This document shows, piece after piece, positions 36,514 through 46,354 of a stretch of 64,000 nucleotides of DNA. Under the pieces are notes generated by a model. It ran no database searches. It saw nothing but the letters and a program-made list of their open reading frames with translations, and had not been told where the DNA came from. Each line of letters opens with the position of its first letter. The stretch's first letter is position 1. The translations under genes and the position numbers were made by a program. Source of the stretch: Rhodobiaceae bacterium (lineage in GTDB: Bacteria; Pseudomonadota; Alphaproteobacteria; RS24); NCBI GenBank assembly GCA_018673175.1, contig JABHDF010000026.1, positions 1-64,000 on the forward strand, written 5' to 3'.

Positions 36514-37530
36514 TTAGCCTTCTAGGGAGGCATCCCATTTGCCAAGTGCGGCAAGGCCGTTCATTTTAGCCCGATGGGCGAAAGCGGCTTGGGCGGCAGG
36601 CACATTGGCCAGCTCGCCACCCCAGGTTTTCAAAGGTGCGGCTTGCAAAGCGCGGCCATAAGAGAAGCTGAGCTTCCATGGCAAACCGCCAATTTTATTC
36701 ATCGCATCCAAATGGGCTGTCGCGTCGATATCGGACTGACCGCCAGACAAGAAGACAATGCCGGGCACTGCTTCTGGCACACATTTGTGGAAGCAATCCA
36801 AAGTCATTTCCGCTACTTGATCGACCCCCGCTTGCGTCGCGTGTTGCGAGCCCGAAAGCACCATGTTGGGTTTCAAAATTGTGCCCTCAAGGTGGACGCC
36901 TTGCTCGGCCAATTGCGCATAAAGATGGGTTAGCGCGGCGGTGGTTACCTCAAGGCAACGCTCCACCGAATGGCTGCCGTCCATAATCACTTCTGGCTCG
37001 ACAATCGGCACAATCTCAGCTTCTTGGCAAAGCGCTGCATAGCGCGCCAAAGCGTGGGTGTTGGCGGCAAAGCAGCCATCGGAAGGGTGTGTATCGGTGA
37101 TGTTGAGAACCGCACGCCATTTAGCGAATTTAGCGCCAAGGCCGTGATATTCGGCCAAACGATCGCGCAAGCCATCGAGGCCTTCGGTGATCATTTCGCC
37201 TGGCTTGCCGGCCATATCTTTGGCGCCGGCATCGACTTTAATGCCGGGCAGGGCGCCCGCATCTAGCATGATTTGCGTAAGCGGGGTGCCATCGGCAGAC
37301 TTTTGACGAATGGTTTCATCAAATAAAATCACGCCAGAAATATTTTCCTGCATCGCCTCGGTGGTGCGAAAAAACATTTCGCGATAATCGCGGCGGCTGT
37401 CTTCTGTGGAGGTTACGTTGATCGTATCGAAACGCTTTTTAATGGTGCCGGTACTTTCGTCCGCCGCCAGAATACCTTGTCCGTCTGCCACCATGGCTTG
37501 GGCAATTGCTTCAAGAGCCTGTTTGTTCAT
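36514..37530 (-). CDS. fbaB: class I fructose-bisphosphate aldolase
   Basis: This aldolase splits or forms fructose 1,6-bisphosphate through a Schiff base. The eukaryote-like class I signatures are visible: GILAADESTGTIKKRF near the N-terminus, VPIVEPEV, and the Schiff-base Lys in EGTILKPNMVLSGS. Length is 338 residues. It is the last gene of the tkt-gap-pgk-fbaB operon, 11 bases after pgk. No class II aldolase is seen in the window. Confidence 0.94.
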   Translation of the reverse strand: MNKQALEAIAQAMVADGQGILAADESTGTIKKRFDTINVTSTEDSRRDYREMFFRTTEAMQENISGVILFDETIRQKSADGTPLTQIMLDAGALPGIKVDAGAKDMAGKPGEMITEGLDGLRDRLAEYHGLGAKFAKWRAVLNITDTHPSDGCFAANTHALARYAALCQEAEIVPIVEPEVIMDGSHSVERCLEVTTAALTHLYAQLAEQGVHLEGTILKPNMVLSGSQHATQAGVDQVAEMTLDCFHKCVPEAVPGIVFLSGGQSDIDATAHLDAMNKIGGLPWKLSFSYGRALQAAPLKTWGGELANVPAAQAAFAHRAKMNGLAALGKWDASLEG

Positions 37531-37541
37531 CTTACTCTCCT

Positions 37542-38750
37542 CTAGTTATTTTTAAGGGCTGTGACGCCGGGCAAAGGTTTGCCTTCCAGCCACTCTAAAA
37601 ATGCGCCACCTGCGGTGGATACATAGGTGAAATTGGGGCCTGCGCCCGCATGATTTAGGGCCGCGACCGTGTCGCCACCGCCAGCCACAGACGTGAGCCC
37701 GCCTGCCTGGGTAAGCTTGGCGGCATGTTGCGCCGTTTTATTGGTCGCTGTGTCGAACGGCTCGATTTCAAACGCGCCCAAAGGCCCGTTCCAAATTAAC
37801 GTGGCGGCGCTATCAAAAGCGGCACAAATTTCGGTTATGGCGTCGGGGCCTGCATCCAAAATCATTTGGTCGGAGGGCACGCTTTGGCTGGCGACGATGG
37901 AAGGGGTCTGACCCGCAGCAAATTCGGGGGCGACCGCGGCATCGGATGGTAGTAAAATACGACACCCTTGCGCCTCGGCTTGCTCCATAATTTCGCGCGC
38001 CGTATCGAGCATGGCGCTTTCGCAAAGCGATGTGCCAACGTCATGGCCTTGGGCGGCCAAAAACGTATTGGCCATGCCGCCGCCGATAACCAGAACATCT
38101 ACTTTGGCCGATAGATTGCCCAGCAAATCTAATTTGGTGGAAATCTTAGCACCGCCAACCACAGCCACAAGCGGGCGTTGGGGCGCGCCAAGGGCGGCTT
38201 CTAAGGCTTCTAATTCGGCTTGCATGGCCGCGCCGCAATAGGTCGGCAAATGCTGGGCAATGCCATGCGTTGACGCATGGGCGCGGTGGGCGGCTGAAAA
38301 CGCATCGTTTACATAAGCCTCGGCAGGCGCGGCCAGGGCTTTGGAAAAGGCGGCGTCATCGGCTTCTTCACCGGCATGAAACCGTGTGTTTTCCAAAACG
38401 CAAATGCCACCTTCGGGCAAGGCCGCTAGCGCGGAAGCGGCGGGCTCCCCAATGCAATCGGGGGCAAAGGCAACCGCTTGACCCAAGAGCGCGCCAAGCG
38501 CATTGGCGACGGGCGCAAGGCTCATCTCGGGCACCACTTGGCCTTTGGGACGAGCAAAATGTGACAGGATGCCAACGCGAAAACCCGCTTGGCTGAGTTG
38601 TTTTAAACTCGGCAAGAGCCGTTCAAGACGCGTTGCATCTCGCACACCACCGGTTTCGTCGAGCGGCACATTTAGGTCCGCTCGAACCAGAACGATAGCA
38701 CCAGCTGGGGTATTGGCAGCTAGCTCATCAAGTGTTTTAAAACCGGTCAT
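37542..38750 (-). CDS. pgk: phosphoglycerate kinase
   Basis: This kinase interconverts 1,3-bisphosphoglycerate and 3-phosphoglycerate. Seen are [51 protein letters not shown] and the C-terminal [13 protein letters not shown]. The length of 402 residues is normal. It sits between gap and fbaB in the operon and works beside both enzymes. Confidence 0.96.
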   Translation of the reverse strand: MTGFKTLDELAANTPAGAIVLVRADLNVPLDETGGVRDATRLERLLPSLKQLSQAGFRVGILSHFARPKGQVVPEMSLAPVANALGALLGQAVAFAPDCIGEPAASALAALPEGGICVLENTRFHAGEEADDAAFSKALAAPAEAYVNDAFSAAHRAHASTHGIAQHLPTYCGAAMQAELEALEAALGAPQRPLVAVVGGAKISTKLDLLGNLSAKVDVLVIGGGMANTFLAAQGHDVGTSLCESAMLDTAREIMEQAEAQGCRILLPSDAAVAPEFAAGQTPSIVASQSVPSDQMILDAGPDAITEICAAFDSAATLIWNGPLGAFEIEPFDTATNKTAQHAAKLTQAGGLTSVAGGGDTVAALNHAGAGPNFTYVSTAGGAFLEWLEGKPLPGVTALKNN

Positions 38751-38774
38751 GGGTCAAATCCCTATTTGGTGGAC

Positions 38775-39779
38775 TTAAAGTTTGCCCATAGCAACAGCCG
38801 TGTCGGCCATGCGATTGGCAAAACCCCATTCATTGTCATACCAGCTCAACACACGAACCAATTTGCCATCGACAATTTGGGTCTGCGTCAGATCAAAGGT
38901 CGACGAGAAAGGACTATGGTTGAAGTCGATGGAAACCAGCGGCTCATCGCAAACCCCCAAAACGCCTTTCAACGGGCCTTTGGAAGCTTTTAAAATAGCG
39001 GCGTTCACAGCCTCAACAGTGGTTTTCTTTTTCGCTTCAAACACCAAATCAATCATCGATACATTTGGCGTTGGCACCCGAACGGCCGTGCCGTCCAGGC
39101 GACCGGCAAGCTCTGGCAATACCAGACCGACGGCTTTTGCAGCGCCCGTAGAGGTCGGGATCATCGACAGCGACGCGGCACGCGCACGGCGAGGGTCGGC
39201 GTGCAATGTGTCCACGGTGCTTTGGTCGCCGGTGAAGGCATGAATGGTGGTCATATACCCACGCGCAATGCCGAAGTCTTTGTCCAGCACTTGCGCCACA
39301 GGCGCCAAGCAATTGGTGGTGCAAGACGCGTTAGAGACAATTTTGTGGCTCTTTTTCAGTTTCTTATGGTTCACACCATAAACCACCGTCAGGTCTGCGC
39401 CCGAGGCCGGAGCCGATACCAGCACGCGTTTGGCGCCAGCGGTAATATGCTTGCCAGCGGTTTCTTTCGAAGTGAAAAGGCCGGTGCATTCTAGAGCAAT
39501 ATCGACGCCCATTTTGTCCCACGGCAGATTGGCTGGGTCGCGCTCGGCGATAACTTTAATGGCTTTGCCATTGACGTTAATGCCAGTTTTTGTGGCTTTC
39601 ACCGTGGCAGCAAGCGTGCCATGCACACTGTCATACTTCAGCATATGGGCGTTGTTTTCAATGCTGCCCAAATCGTTGATGGCGACCACATTAATGTCTT
39701 TGCGTCCGCTTTCGATGATGCCGCGCAAGACGAGGCGTCCGATACGGCCAAAACCGTTGATTGCTACGTTAACTGCCAT
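38775..39779 (-). CDS. gap: glyceraldehyde-3-phosphate dehydrogenase
   Basis: This dehydrogenase has the Rossmann start VAINGFGRIGRLVLRG, catalytic Cys in SNASCTTNCLAPVA and C-terminal SWYDNEWGFANRM. Length is 334 residues, type I. Within the tkt-gap-pgk-fbaB set, together with ppdK at 14.5-17.2 kb, it supports lower glycolysis or gluconeogenesis. Cofactor preference is not evident by eye. Confidence 0.96.
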   Translation of the reverse strand: MAVNVAINGFGRIGRLVLRGIIESGRKDINVVAINDLGSIENNAHMLKYDSVHGTLAATVKATKTGINVNGKAIKVIAERDPANLPWDKMGVDIALECTGLFTSKETAGKHITAGAKRVLVSAPASGADLTVVYGVNHKKLKKSHKIVSNASCTTNCLAPVAQVLDKDFGIARGYMTTIHAFTGDQSTVDTLHADPRRARAASLSMIPTSTGAAKAVGLVLPELAGRLDGTAVRVPTPNVSMIDLVFEAKKKTTVEAVNAAILKASKGPLKGVLGVCDEPLVSIDFNHSPFSSTFDLTQTQIVDGKLVRVLSWYDNEWGFANRMADTAVAMGKL

Positions 39780-39804
39780 TTTAAAATTCCTCTCGTATGA
39801 CTAT

Positions 39805-41820
39805 TTATGAAGCCAGCGCGTCGCGCGCTGCAGCAATGACGGCGTCTGCCGTAATGCCAAAGTGTTGAAACAATTGTGGCGCTGGTGCGCTGGCACCGAA
39901 ATCATTCATCCCGATGAACACATCTTGTTCGCGCAAATAGCGATCCCAGCTCATCTGCATGGCGGCCTCAACGGCGATGCGCACAGGCGTATTGCCCAGA
40001 ACATCGGCTTTGGTGGCGGCGGATTGTTGCTCGAATAATTCCATGCACGGCACGGAAACCACGCGGGCGCCGATGCCTTCGGCTTCCAGCTTTTCGCGCG
40101 CTTCCATGGCGATGGCAATCTCGGAGCCCGAGGCCATAATCGTGACTTGCGGGTCTTTGCCGCCAGCCGCCAATTCATAAGCGCCATTGGCACAGACATT
40201 GCGTTCTTCGTAACTGCGCACGCTCGGCAAGCCTTGGCGGGTCAGCGCCAAGATGCTTGGGGCGGTGTCTAATTGCAGCGCCAATTGCCAGCATTCCAAT
40301 GTCTCAATGGCATCGGCAGGGCGGAACACAAATGTGTTGGGGATAACGCGCAAGGCCGACAAGTGTTCCACCGGTTGGTGGGTCGGGCCATCTTCGCCGA
40401 GCCCAATACTGTCGTGGGTCAGCACATGAATGGTGCGTTGTTTCATCAGCGCCGACAAACGAATGGCGGGGCGCGAGTAATCCGAGAACACCAAGAAAGT
40501 GCCCGAGTAAGGGATAAACCCACCGTGCAACGTCATGCCGTTCATGGCCGCGGCCATAGCGTGTTCGCGAATGCCCCAATGGATAAATTGTCCGGCATAA
40601 TTATCGGCCGAGACGGCGGCTTGTTCTGGCGTGCGGGTATTGTTGGAGCCGGTCAAATCAGCCGAGCCACCAATCATTTCAGGCACATGGGGGACAATGG
40701 CTTTTAAAACTTCTTCCGAAGATTTACGCGTTGCCCAACCTGGTTTTTCTTCCGCCAGATGTTTTTTATACGCATCCACCGCTTCGTCGAGACCCTCTGG
40801 TAAATCGCCAGCAATCACGCGTTCCATACGGTTTTTGGTTTCCGCGGGCTGGCTATTCAAACGCTCTTCCCAGCCTTTGCGAGTCGAGGCATGTGCGCGG
40901 CCTGCCAAACGCCAAGCGTCTAACACGTGCGATGGAATTTCAAATGGCTCAGCCGACCAACCCAAGGCTTCGCGGGTCAGCGCAATTTCTTCGGCGCCAA
41001 GCGGCGCGCCATGCACACCGCTGGTGCCTTGCTTATTGGGCGAGCCATAGCCGATGGTGGTTTTACACGCGATTAAACTCGGTTTATCGGTTTTGCGGGC
41101 GGCGGCAATGGCCGCTTCAATGGCGTCTGTGTCGTGGCCATCAATGCGCACGGCGTCCCAGCCAGCGGCTTGGAAGCGTCCCAAGGCATCGCCGGACTCG
41201 GTCAAGTCGAGGGGGCCATCGATAGAGATATCATTGTCATCATAAAGCACGATGAGGCGGGATAATTTCAAGTGTCCCGCGATCGAGATGGCTTCGTGGC
41301 TAATGCCTTCCATCAAGTCACCGTCGGAGGCCAGCACATAAGTAAAGTGATCGACCAGCTCGTCGCTAAAGCGCGCATTCATCATGCGTTCGGCGAGCGC
41401 CATACCGACTGCGGTCGAGATACCTTGGCCCAATGGGCCGGTGGTGGTCTCAATGCCGCTGGCATGACCATACTCAGGATGGCCTGCGGTGCGCGCGCCC
41501 AATTGACGGAAGTTTTTAATTTCGTCCAGCGTCATATCGGCAAAGCCAAAAAGGTAATGCAAAGAATATTGCAACATCGAGCCGTGGCCCGCCGACAGCA
41601 CGAAGCGGTCGCGGTCTGGCCAGTTTGGCGCCAGCGGATCGATTTTCAAAAACTTGGTGTAAAGCACGGTGGCAATATCTGCCGCGCCCATGGGCAATCC
41701 CGGATGGCCGGAATTGGCAGCTTGAACAGCATCCATAGACAGCGCGCGAATGGCATTGGCCATATCGCCTAATGGCATAGAGGCGGAGCTTTTCAGTTTG
41801 GTTTCAGCGGCGTCAGACAT
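39805..41820 (-). CDS. tkt: transketolase
   Basis: This ThDP enzyme transfers two-carbon units in the pentose phosphate pathway. Seen are [50 protein letters not shown]-like [13 protein letters not shown], and the C-terminal [20 protein letters not shown]. Length is 671 residues. It is the first gene of the minus-strand sugar operon. A 5' leader hairpin and paired direct repeats upstream (41.86-41.94 kb) may be its control region. Confidence 0.96.
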   Translation of the reverse strand: MSDAAETKLKSSASMPLGDMANAIRALSMDAVQAANSGHPGLPMGAADIATVLYTKFLKIDPLAPNWPDRDRFVLSAGHGSMLQYSLHYLFGFADMTLDEIKNFRQLGARTAGHPEYGHASGIETTTGPLGQGISTAVGMALAERMMNARFSDELVDHFTYVLASDGDLMEGISHEAISIAGHLKLSRLIVLYDDNDISIDGPLDLTESGDALGRFQAAGWDAVRIDGHDTDAIEAAIAAARKTDKPSLIACKTTIGYGSPNKQGTSGVHGAPLGAEEIALTREALGWSAEPFEIPSHVLDAWRLAGRAHASTRKGWEERLNSQPAETKNRMERVIAGDLPEGLDEAVDAYKKHLAEEKPGWATRKSSEEVLKAIVPHVPEMIGGSADLTGSNNTRTPEQAAVSADNYAGQFIHWGIREHAMAAAMNGMTLHGGFIPYSGTFLVFSDYSRPAIRLSALMKQRTIHVLTHDSIGLGEDGPTHQPVEHLSALRVIPNTFVFRPADAIETLECWQLALQLDTAPSILALTRQGLPSVRSYEERNVCANGAYELAAGGKDPQVTIMASGSEIAIAMEAREKLEAEGIGARVVSVPCMELFEQQSAATKADVLGNTPVRIAVEAAMQMSWDRYLREQDVFIGMNDFGASAPAPQLFQHFGITADAVIAAARDALAS

Positions 41821-41855
41821 TTAAAATCCCTCATATCCGTCTCGCGCCAAGGGCG

Positions 41856-41939
41856 AGATTTGGACGTTCCATATGGCTTCTAAAGGCGTGCCTTAGAAGA
41901 GCCACATGATTTACACGATCGGCCCTAGATTTGACGTTC
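41856..41939 (-). promoter_or_regulatory. direct repeats and hairpin upstream of tkt
   Basis: AGATTTGGACGTTC (41856-41869) and AGATTTGACGTTC (41927-41939) are direct repeats differing by one inserted base, 71 bases apart. Between them CTTCTAAAGG-CGTG-CCTTAGAAG (41877-41899) forms a nine-pair stem with one bulge. They lie in the 272-bp gap between tkt and the divergent coiled-coil gene. A regulator binding pair or a leader structure for the tkt operon is plausible. On the plus strand TTGACG (41931-41936) overlaps the second repeat and, with CACAAT 16 bases on, could serve the zapA side. Confidence 0.4.
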
Positions 41940-42092
41940 GTAATATGGGGCGCACAATGCCCCCGAGGCCTGACAGAGTCAATGCCAGATTCGAAGCTGC
42001 GAGTCTCGTTTTTACTTGTTCCCATGGACTTCTGACTGACTGGCTATTGACTGGCAAAGCTGTGTGTCCTTATGTTGGGGAAAGAGGTTGAT

Positions 42093-42359
42093 ATGCAGAA
42101 AATTCGTCCGGCCATGGAGCGCTTAAACGCGGCTCTGGATAGGCTTGAAAAACATCAGAAAAAATCTGCCGCAAATGGCGGAGATCTGATTGGCAAGCAA
42201 GCGGAAGCCGACGCTTTGGCTATGCAATGCGCCCATTTGCGCGCCGAAGTATCGGGTTTGAAAAAGAAAAAAGCGGAACTGGAAGCCGCTCAAACCAGAG
42301 CCGGTGTGCAAATTGATAAAGCGATGCGCCAAATCGATGACGTATTGGGAGATGCCTAA
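42093..42359 (+). CDS. DUF4164-like coiled-coil protein upstream of zapA
   Basis: This 88-residue protein is almost entirely helical and charged (MERLNAALDRLEKHQKK; LRAEVSGLKKKKAELEAAQ), with heptad spacing expected for a coiled coil. Small proteins of this kind (DUF4164) commonly precede zapA in alphaproteobacteria, so a role at the division site is inferred from position only. Start ATG 42093 has AAAGAGG five bases upstream; the track ATG at 42072 lacks one. Its stop overlaps the zapA start (TAATG). Confidence 0.7.
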   Translation: MQKIRPAMERLNAALDRLEKHQKKSAANGGDLIGKQAEADALAMQCAHLRAEVSGLKKKKAELEAAQTRAGVQIDKAMRQIDDVLGDA

Positions 42360-42724
42360 TGGCCGAGATGACGGTTCTCATTAATTCGCGACCTTTCCAA
42401 GTGGTTTGCGCCGATGGCGAAGAGGCGCAAGTCTCGCAATTGGCCGAAGATTTGGCCGCTCGGGTGGCAACACTTAGAAACGGCAATGAAAAAATCGGCG
42501 ATAGTCATTTATTGGTGCTTTCGGCGCTTACTTTATGTAATGAGCTGCGCGACATGAAACATGAGATTGAAGCCATTCGCCAAGATGTCGCCAAAGCGGG
42601 CTCGGCACGCGAAACTTTGGGCGAGAAAATGGGCGACATGGAAGAAGCGCTTTCGGCGGCTCTGGTGCTGGCGGCGGAAAAAGTCGAGGCGATGATACCG
42701 CCTTTGGAGACTTCCCAGAGCTAA
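42359..42724 (+). CDS. zapA: cell division protein ZapA
   Basis: ZapA binds FtsZ and bundles its filaments at midcell. The N-terminal globular part (TVLINSRPFQVVCADGEEAQVSQLAEDLAARVATLR) matches the family, followed by a long helix (about 50-110) that mediates dimerisation. Length is 121 residues. It overlaps the upstream coiled-coil gene by one base, and 6S RNA and 5-FCL follow, the usual proteobacterial order. Confidence 0.88.
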   Translation: MAEMTVLINSRPFQVVCADGEEAQVSQLAEDLAARVATLRNGNEKIGDSHLLVLSALTLCNELRDMKHEIEAIRQDVAKAGSARETLGEKMGDMEEALSAALVLAAEKVEAMIPPLETSQS

Positions 42725-42780
42725 GTAGAGACTTGCCAAAGTAAAGTGGCGTGAGCGCTGAATTCGGTCTATAGGTAAAG

Positions 42781-42937
42781 ACGGAACTGCCCGACGCGAT
42801 ACATGCATATAACGCTCGGGACCTTACGATCCTTCAGGGAGCTGTCCCTGAGGCGGGCCGTGGCCTGCTTCATACGGTGCCCACCTACTTATGTAGGTCT
42901 CCGGGGATTACGCATAAACCGGTTGTGGCGGTTCCGC
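42781..42937 (+). ncRNA. ssrS: 6S RNA
   Basis: 6S RNA binds the sigma70 holoenzyme, mimicking an open promoter, and lowers transcription in stationary phase. The gap between zapA and 5-FCL, the conserved ssrS locus, holds one long fold: CGGAACTGCC (42782-42791) pairs with GGCGGTTCCG (42927-42936), with one G-T pair, as closing stem. Inside are TCAGGGA-GCTG-TCCCTGA and ACCTAC-TTAT-GTAGGT hairpins near a bulged centre. A TATAGG -10-like box at 42770-42775 fits a 5' end near 42781. The length of about 157 bases is normal. Ends are estimated from pairing. Confidence 0.82.
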
Positions 42938-42950
42938 TTTGAAAGTGCCG

Positions 42951-43523
42951 ATGACAATATCGATGACAGATAAATACACCCTTCGAAAAACTTTGCTGGC
43001 GGCGCGCAAAACCCGACACGCGCAAGCGCCCGAAATGGCGGCGCAGCAATTGGCCGAACAAGCCTTAGCACTGGCCTTCACAAAACCTCACCTTATCGCC
43101 GCCTATCACCCTATGGGCGCTGAGATAGACCCCCGCCCTTTGATGCAGACGTTGGCGGCGCAAGGCCACACGCTTTGCTTGCCGTTTTGCGACAGCCGCG
43201 AGACCGGCATGGTGTTTCGCCGTTTCGCATTTGGCGACACGTTGGCCGTCGATGGCGTGGGCATGCGCGCGCCTTTGCCCGAGGCGGCGAGCGTGCGACC
43301 CGATGTTATTTTATTGCCGCTTCTGGGGTTTGACCGCCAAGGCAATCGGTTGGGGCGCGGGGCGGGACATTATGACAAGGCGTTGCACGCTCTGCGCCAA
43401 GCGGGCCCAATTGTGACTTATGGCTTGGCTTACGACATGCAAATGGTTGACAAATGCCCGAGCGAGCCGCATGACCAAGCCATAGACGGGGTCGTCACCG
43501 AGGCGGCTTTTTATCTGGTTTGA
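42951..43523 (+). CDS. fthC: 5-formyltetrahydrofolate cyclo-ligase
   Basis: This enzyme (YgfA in E. coli) converts 5-formyl-THF to 5,10-methenyl-THF using ATP. Seen are LRKTLLAARK at the start, HLIAAYHPMGAEIDPRPL, and the C-terminal PLLGFDRQGNRLGRGAGHYDKAL. The track start is a TTG at 42939 that would touch the 6S RNA end; ATG 42951 or ATG 42963 is more likely, and I give 42951 (190 residues). It lies immediately after ssrS, as in E. coli. Confidence 0.9.
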   Translation: MTISMTDKYTLRKTLLAARKTRHAQAPEMAAQQLAEQALALAFTKPHLIAAYHPMGAEIDPRPLMQTLAAQGHTLCLPFCDSRETGMVFRRFAFGDTLAVDGVGMRAPLPEAASVRPDVILLPLLGFDRQGNRLGRGAGHYDKALHALRQAGPIVTYGLAYDMQMVDKCPSEPHDQAIDGVVTEAAFYLV

Positions 43524-43536
43524 AGGTAGACGAAAT

Positions 43537-44349
43537 ATGCGAATTCTTTTTCTAGGCGACATTGTCGGCCGCGCAGCCCGCGAGGCGGTGATCCGCCAAG
43601 TGCCAGTTTGGCGCAATCAGTATGAGTTAGATTTTGTCATCGTCAACGGCGAGAACAGCGCTGGCGGCTTTGGCATTACGCCCGATATTTCCGAAGCGTT
43701 TTTCGAGGCCGGCGTGGATGTTGTCTCGACCGGCAATCATGTTTGGGACCAGCAATCGGTCCGCGGCTATATCGCCAATGAACCGCGCCTCTTGCGCCCG
43801 GTTAATTTTCCACCTGGAACCCCGGGCCGCGGGGTTGGCTTGTTCGAGGCGGGCGATAAGCGCGTCTTGGTGATTAATGTCATGGGACAATTATTCATGG
43901 AATCGCTCGACGAGCCTTTCGCTGCCATTGAGCGCGAGCTGGCCGCTTGCCCCTTAGGCGAAGTGGCCGATGCGATTATTGTCGACATTCATGCCGAGGC
44001 GACGTCGGAGAAAATGGCCATGGGTCATTTTTGCGATGGTCGCGCATCCCTAGTGGTCGGCACGCATACGCATATACCTACCGCAGACGCGCAAATTTTG
44101 CCCATGGGCACCGCCTATCAAACCGATGCCGGCATGTGCGGCGATTACGATAGCGTCATCGGCATGGAAAAAGACGAGCCGGTGAACCGATTTGTGACCA
44201 AATTGCGCGGACCGCGCTTTGGCCCGGCCCAAGGCACGCCCAGCCTTTGCGGCGTGATTATTGAAACCGATCCCAAAACAGGATTGGCCACGGCCATTCA
44301 TCCCGTGCGCTCGGGCGGGAGATTGTCCTCGGCGGCGCCAAGTTTCTAG
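43537..44349 (+). CDS. ymdB: YmdB family metallophosphoesterase
   Basis: This calcineurin-like phosphodiesterase group is named after B. subtilis YmdB, which cleaves 2',3'-cyclic nucleotides. Metal-site motifs are MRILFLGDIVGRAARE, VIVNGENSAGGFG, STGNHVWDQ, VDIHAEATSEKMAMG and VVGTHTHIPTADAQIL. Length is 270 residues. It starts 13 bases after 5-FCL. The biological role in alphaproteobacteria is not settled. Confidence 0.9.
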   Translation: MRILFLGDIVGRAAREAVIRQVPVWRNQYELDFVIVNGENSAGGFGITPDISEAFFEAGVDVVSTGNHVWDQQSVRGYIANEPRLLRPVNFPPGTPGRGVGLFEAGDKRVLVINVMGQLFMESLDEPFAAIERELAACPLGEVADAIIVDIHAEATSEKMAMGHFCDGRASLVVGTHTHIPTADAQILPMGTAYQTDAGMCGDYDSVIGMEKDEPVNRFVTKLRGPRFGPAQGTPSLCGVIIETDPKTGLATAIHPVRSGGRLSSAAPSF

Positions 44350-44441
44350 CTGAGCTATCGCTTTATTAATTGGGTGCATGGGCTTTCTTCTGTGCGGGCA
44401 ACCTTGTAACCTCACGTATGATTCTTTTTCGGAGCGGATAA

Positions 44442-45191
44442 ATGGCAGGCCATTCAAAATTTAAAAACATTCAACACCGCAAAGGCGCGCAAGATAAAAA
44501 ACGCGCCAAAATTTTTGCGCGCCTCACCAAAGAAGTTATGGTCGCCGCGAAAATGGGTATGCCAGACCCAGACGCCAACCCGCGTTTGCGCACCGCCATT
44601 TTGGCCGCCCGCGCACAAAACATGCCGAAAGATAATATTGAACGCGCCATTAAAAAAAGCGCTGATGATGCCGACACAAATTACGACGAAGTCCGCTACG
44701 AGGGCTTCGGCCCTGCAGGCATTGGCATTATCGTCGAGACGCTGACCGACAATCGCAACCGCACAGCGGGCGATGTGCGGTCTACTTTTTCCAAAAATGG
44801 CGGCAACCTTGGCGAGACAGGCTCGGTTTCTTTCATGTTTGATAAAGTTGGCGCCATTGAATTTGACGCCGATGTGGCCGATGCCGAGGCCGTGTTTGAG
44901 GCAGCCATTGAAGCGGGCGCTGACGATGTAGACAGCTCGGGCGATGGCCATGAAATTATTTGCGCAGCCGATGAATTGCACGCCGTGATGACCACCCTGC
45001 AAGGCGCCTTGGGCGAGCCACGCGGCGCGACGATTGTTTGGCGGGCCCAAAATGACATTGCGGTAGAGGGCGAAGCAGCGGAAAAAGTATTGAAGCTAAT
45101 CGACGCTCTGGACGATGTGGACGACGTGCAAAATGTCTATGCCAATTTTGATATTTCCGAAGATTTGTTGGAACAATTATCGTCTGAATAA
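44442..45191 (+). CDS. yebC: YebC/PmpR family regulatory protein
   Basis: This family includes DNA-binding regulators and factors that help translation of proline stretches. The start [21 protein letters not shown] is the family hallmark, followed by [15 protein letters not shown] and [14 protein letters not shown]. Length of 249 residues is normal. A GGAG lies seven bases before the start. It precedes ruvCAB, as in many proteobacteria. Confidence 0.93.
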   Translation: MAGHSKFKNIQHRKGAQDKKRAKIFARLTKEVMVAAKMGMPDPDANPRLRTAILAARAQNMPKDNIERAIKKSADDADTNYDEVRYEGFGPAGIGIIVETLTDNRNRTAGDVRSTFSKNGGNLGETGSVSFMFDKVGAIEFDADVADAEAVFEAAIEAGADDVDSSGDGHEIICAADELHAVMTTLQGALGEPRGATIVWRAQNDIAVEGEAAEKVLKLIDALDDVDDVQNVYANFDISEDLLEQLSSE

Positions 45192-45215
45192 TATTGCCAA
45201 CGTGAAGGATAAAAT

Positions 45216-45755
45216 GTGAGCTCCCAAACACGACGCCTTATCGGTCTAGATCCGGGTCTTCGATTTCTCGGCTGGGGCGTTGTGGATATGAGCGGCACAA
45301 AACTAAAACATATCGCCAATGGCTCGGTACGCTCGGATGCCAAGCTGAGCCTGGCGGAGCGCTTGCTGCAATTAGAGCAAGGGCTGAGCACCGTCTTCGA
45401 CCAATATGAGCCTGAATTTGCCGCCGTCGAGCAGACATTTGTAAACCGCGATGGCGCCGCCACGTTAAAGTTGGGCCAAGCGCGCGCCGTGTGTTTGCTG
45501 GAGCCCGCTCGACGCGGATTATCGTTAGCCGAATATGCGCCAAACTTCATCAAGCGCAGCGTCACGGGCGCAGGCCACGCCGATAAAAACCAGATTAACG
45601 CCATGGTGGGCATGTTATTGCCGCAAGCCGACATTCAAGATGAACATGCCGCCGATGCTTTGGCGATTGCCATTACGCTCGCTCATGCTGGCGATTTTGG
45701 CGGCAAAATGCAGGCCGCGATAGCGCGCGCCGAAGCCAAAGGAGCGGCTTTATGA
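45216..45755 (+). CDS. ruvC: Holliday junction endodeoxyribonuclease RuvC
   Basis: RuvC resolves Holliday junctions in recombination repair. The four acidic residues fit IGLDPGL near the start, AVEQTF about residue 70, and DEHAADALAIA near 140. It starts at GTG 45216 after GAAGGA. Length is 179 residues. Its stop overlaps the ruvA start by four bases (ATGA), so ruvC, ruvA and ruvB are coupled. Confidence 0.94.
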   Translation: MSSQTRRLIGLDPGLRFLGWGVVDMSGTKLKHIANGSVRSDAKLSLAERLLQLEQGLSTVFDQYEPEFAAVEQTFVNRDGAATLKLGQARAVCLLEPARRGLSLAEYAPNFIKRSVTGAGHADKNQINAMVGMLLPQADIQDEHAADALAIAITLAHAGDFGGKMQAAIARAEAKGAAL

Positions 45756-46354
45756 TTGGACGATTGCGCGGACGCGTCGATGGACATGGCGATAATTGGG
45801 TGCTTATCGATGTGGGCGGGGTCGGCTATATGGTCGAGGGCTCGCCGCGCATGATGGATAATTTGCCCGCCGATGGAGAGGCCGTGAGCTTGGCCATTGA
45901 AACCTATGTGCGCGAAGACCAATTGCGCTTATTCGGATTTTTAAACGAAGAAGATAGAAGCTGGTTCCGCTTACTGATGAGTGTGCAAGGGGTGGGCGCC
46001 AAAGTGGCGCTGGCCATTCAGGGCGTGCTATCGGGGGCTGAATTATCGCAAGCGGTTGCCGCCGAAGATAAAGCCATGGTCGCGCGTGCGCCAGGGGTGG
46101 GCCCCAAAGTGGCGCAGCGCATTGTCACCGAGTTGAAAGATAAAGTGCCGGACGCGCAATTCGCGGTGGTGACGCCGCAAGGCGATGTCAGCGAAGTCAG
46201 CAAAGCGCTGGGCGAGGCTCTATCGGCCCTGACCAATCTTGGCTATCCGCGCGCGCAAGCCAATGCGGGGCTGATGGCCGCACGAGCCAAATTGGACGAT
46301 GCGGAGAGCAGTGTCGAAGCGCTGATTAAACAAGCCCTGAAGGAGCTGGTGTAA
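45752..46354 (+). CDS. ruvA: Holliday junction branch migration protein RuvA
   Basis: RuvA binds the four-way junction and loads the RuvB motor. Seen are [10 protein letters not shown], the OB domain, the helix-hairpin-helix segments [16 protein letters not shown] and [19 protein letters not shown], and a C-terminal RuvB-binding domain ([15 protein letters not shown]). Length is 200 residues. It overlaps both neighbours, by four bases with ruvC and one with ruvB. Confidence 0.95.
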   Translation: MIGRLRGRVDGHGDNWVLIDVGGVGYMVEGSPRMMDNLPADGEAVSLAIETYVREDQLRLFGFLNEEDRSWFRLLMSVQGVGAKVALAIQGVLSGAELSQAVAAEDKAMVARAPGVGPKVAQRIVTELKDKVPDAQFAVVTPQGDVSEVSKALGEALSALTNLGYPRAQANAGLMAARAKLDDAESSVEALIKQALKELV

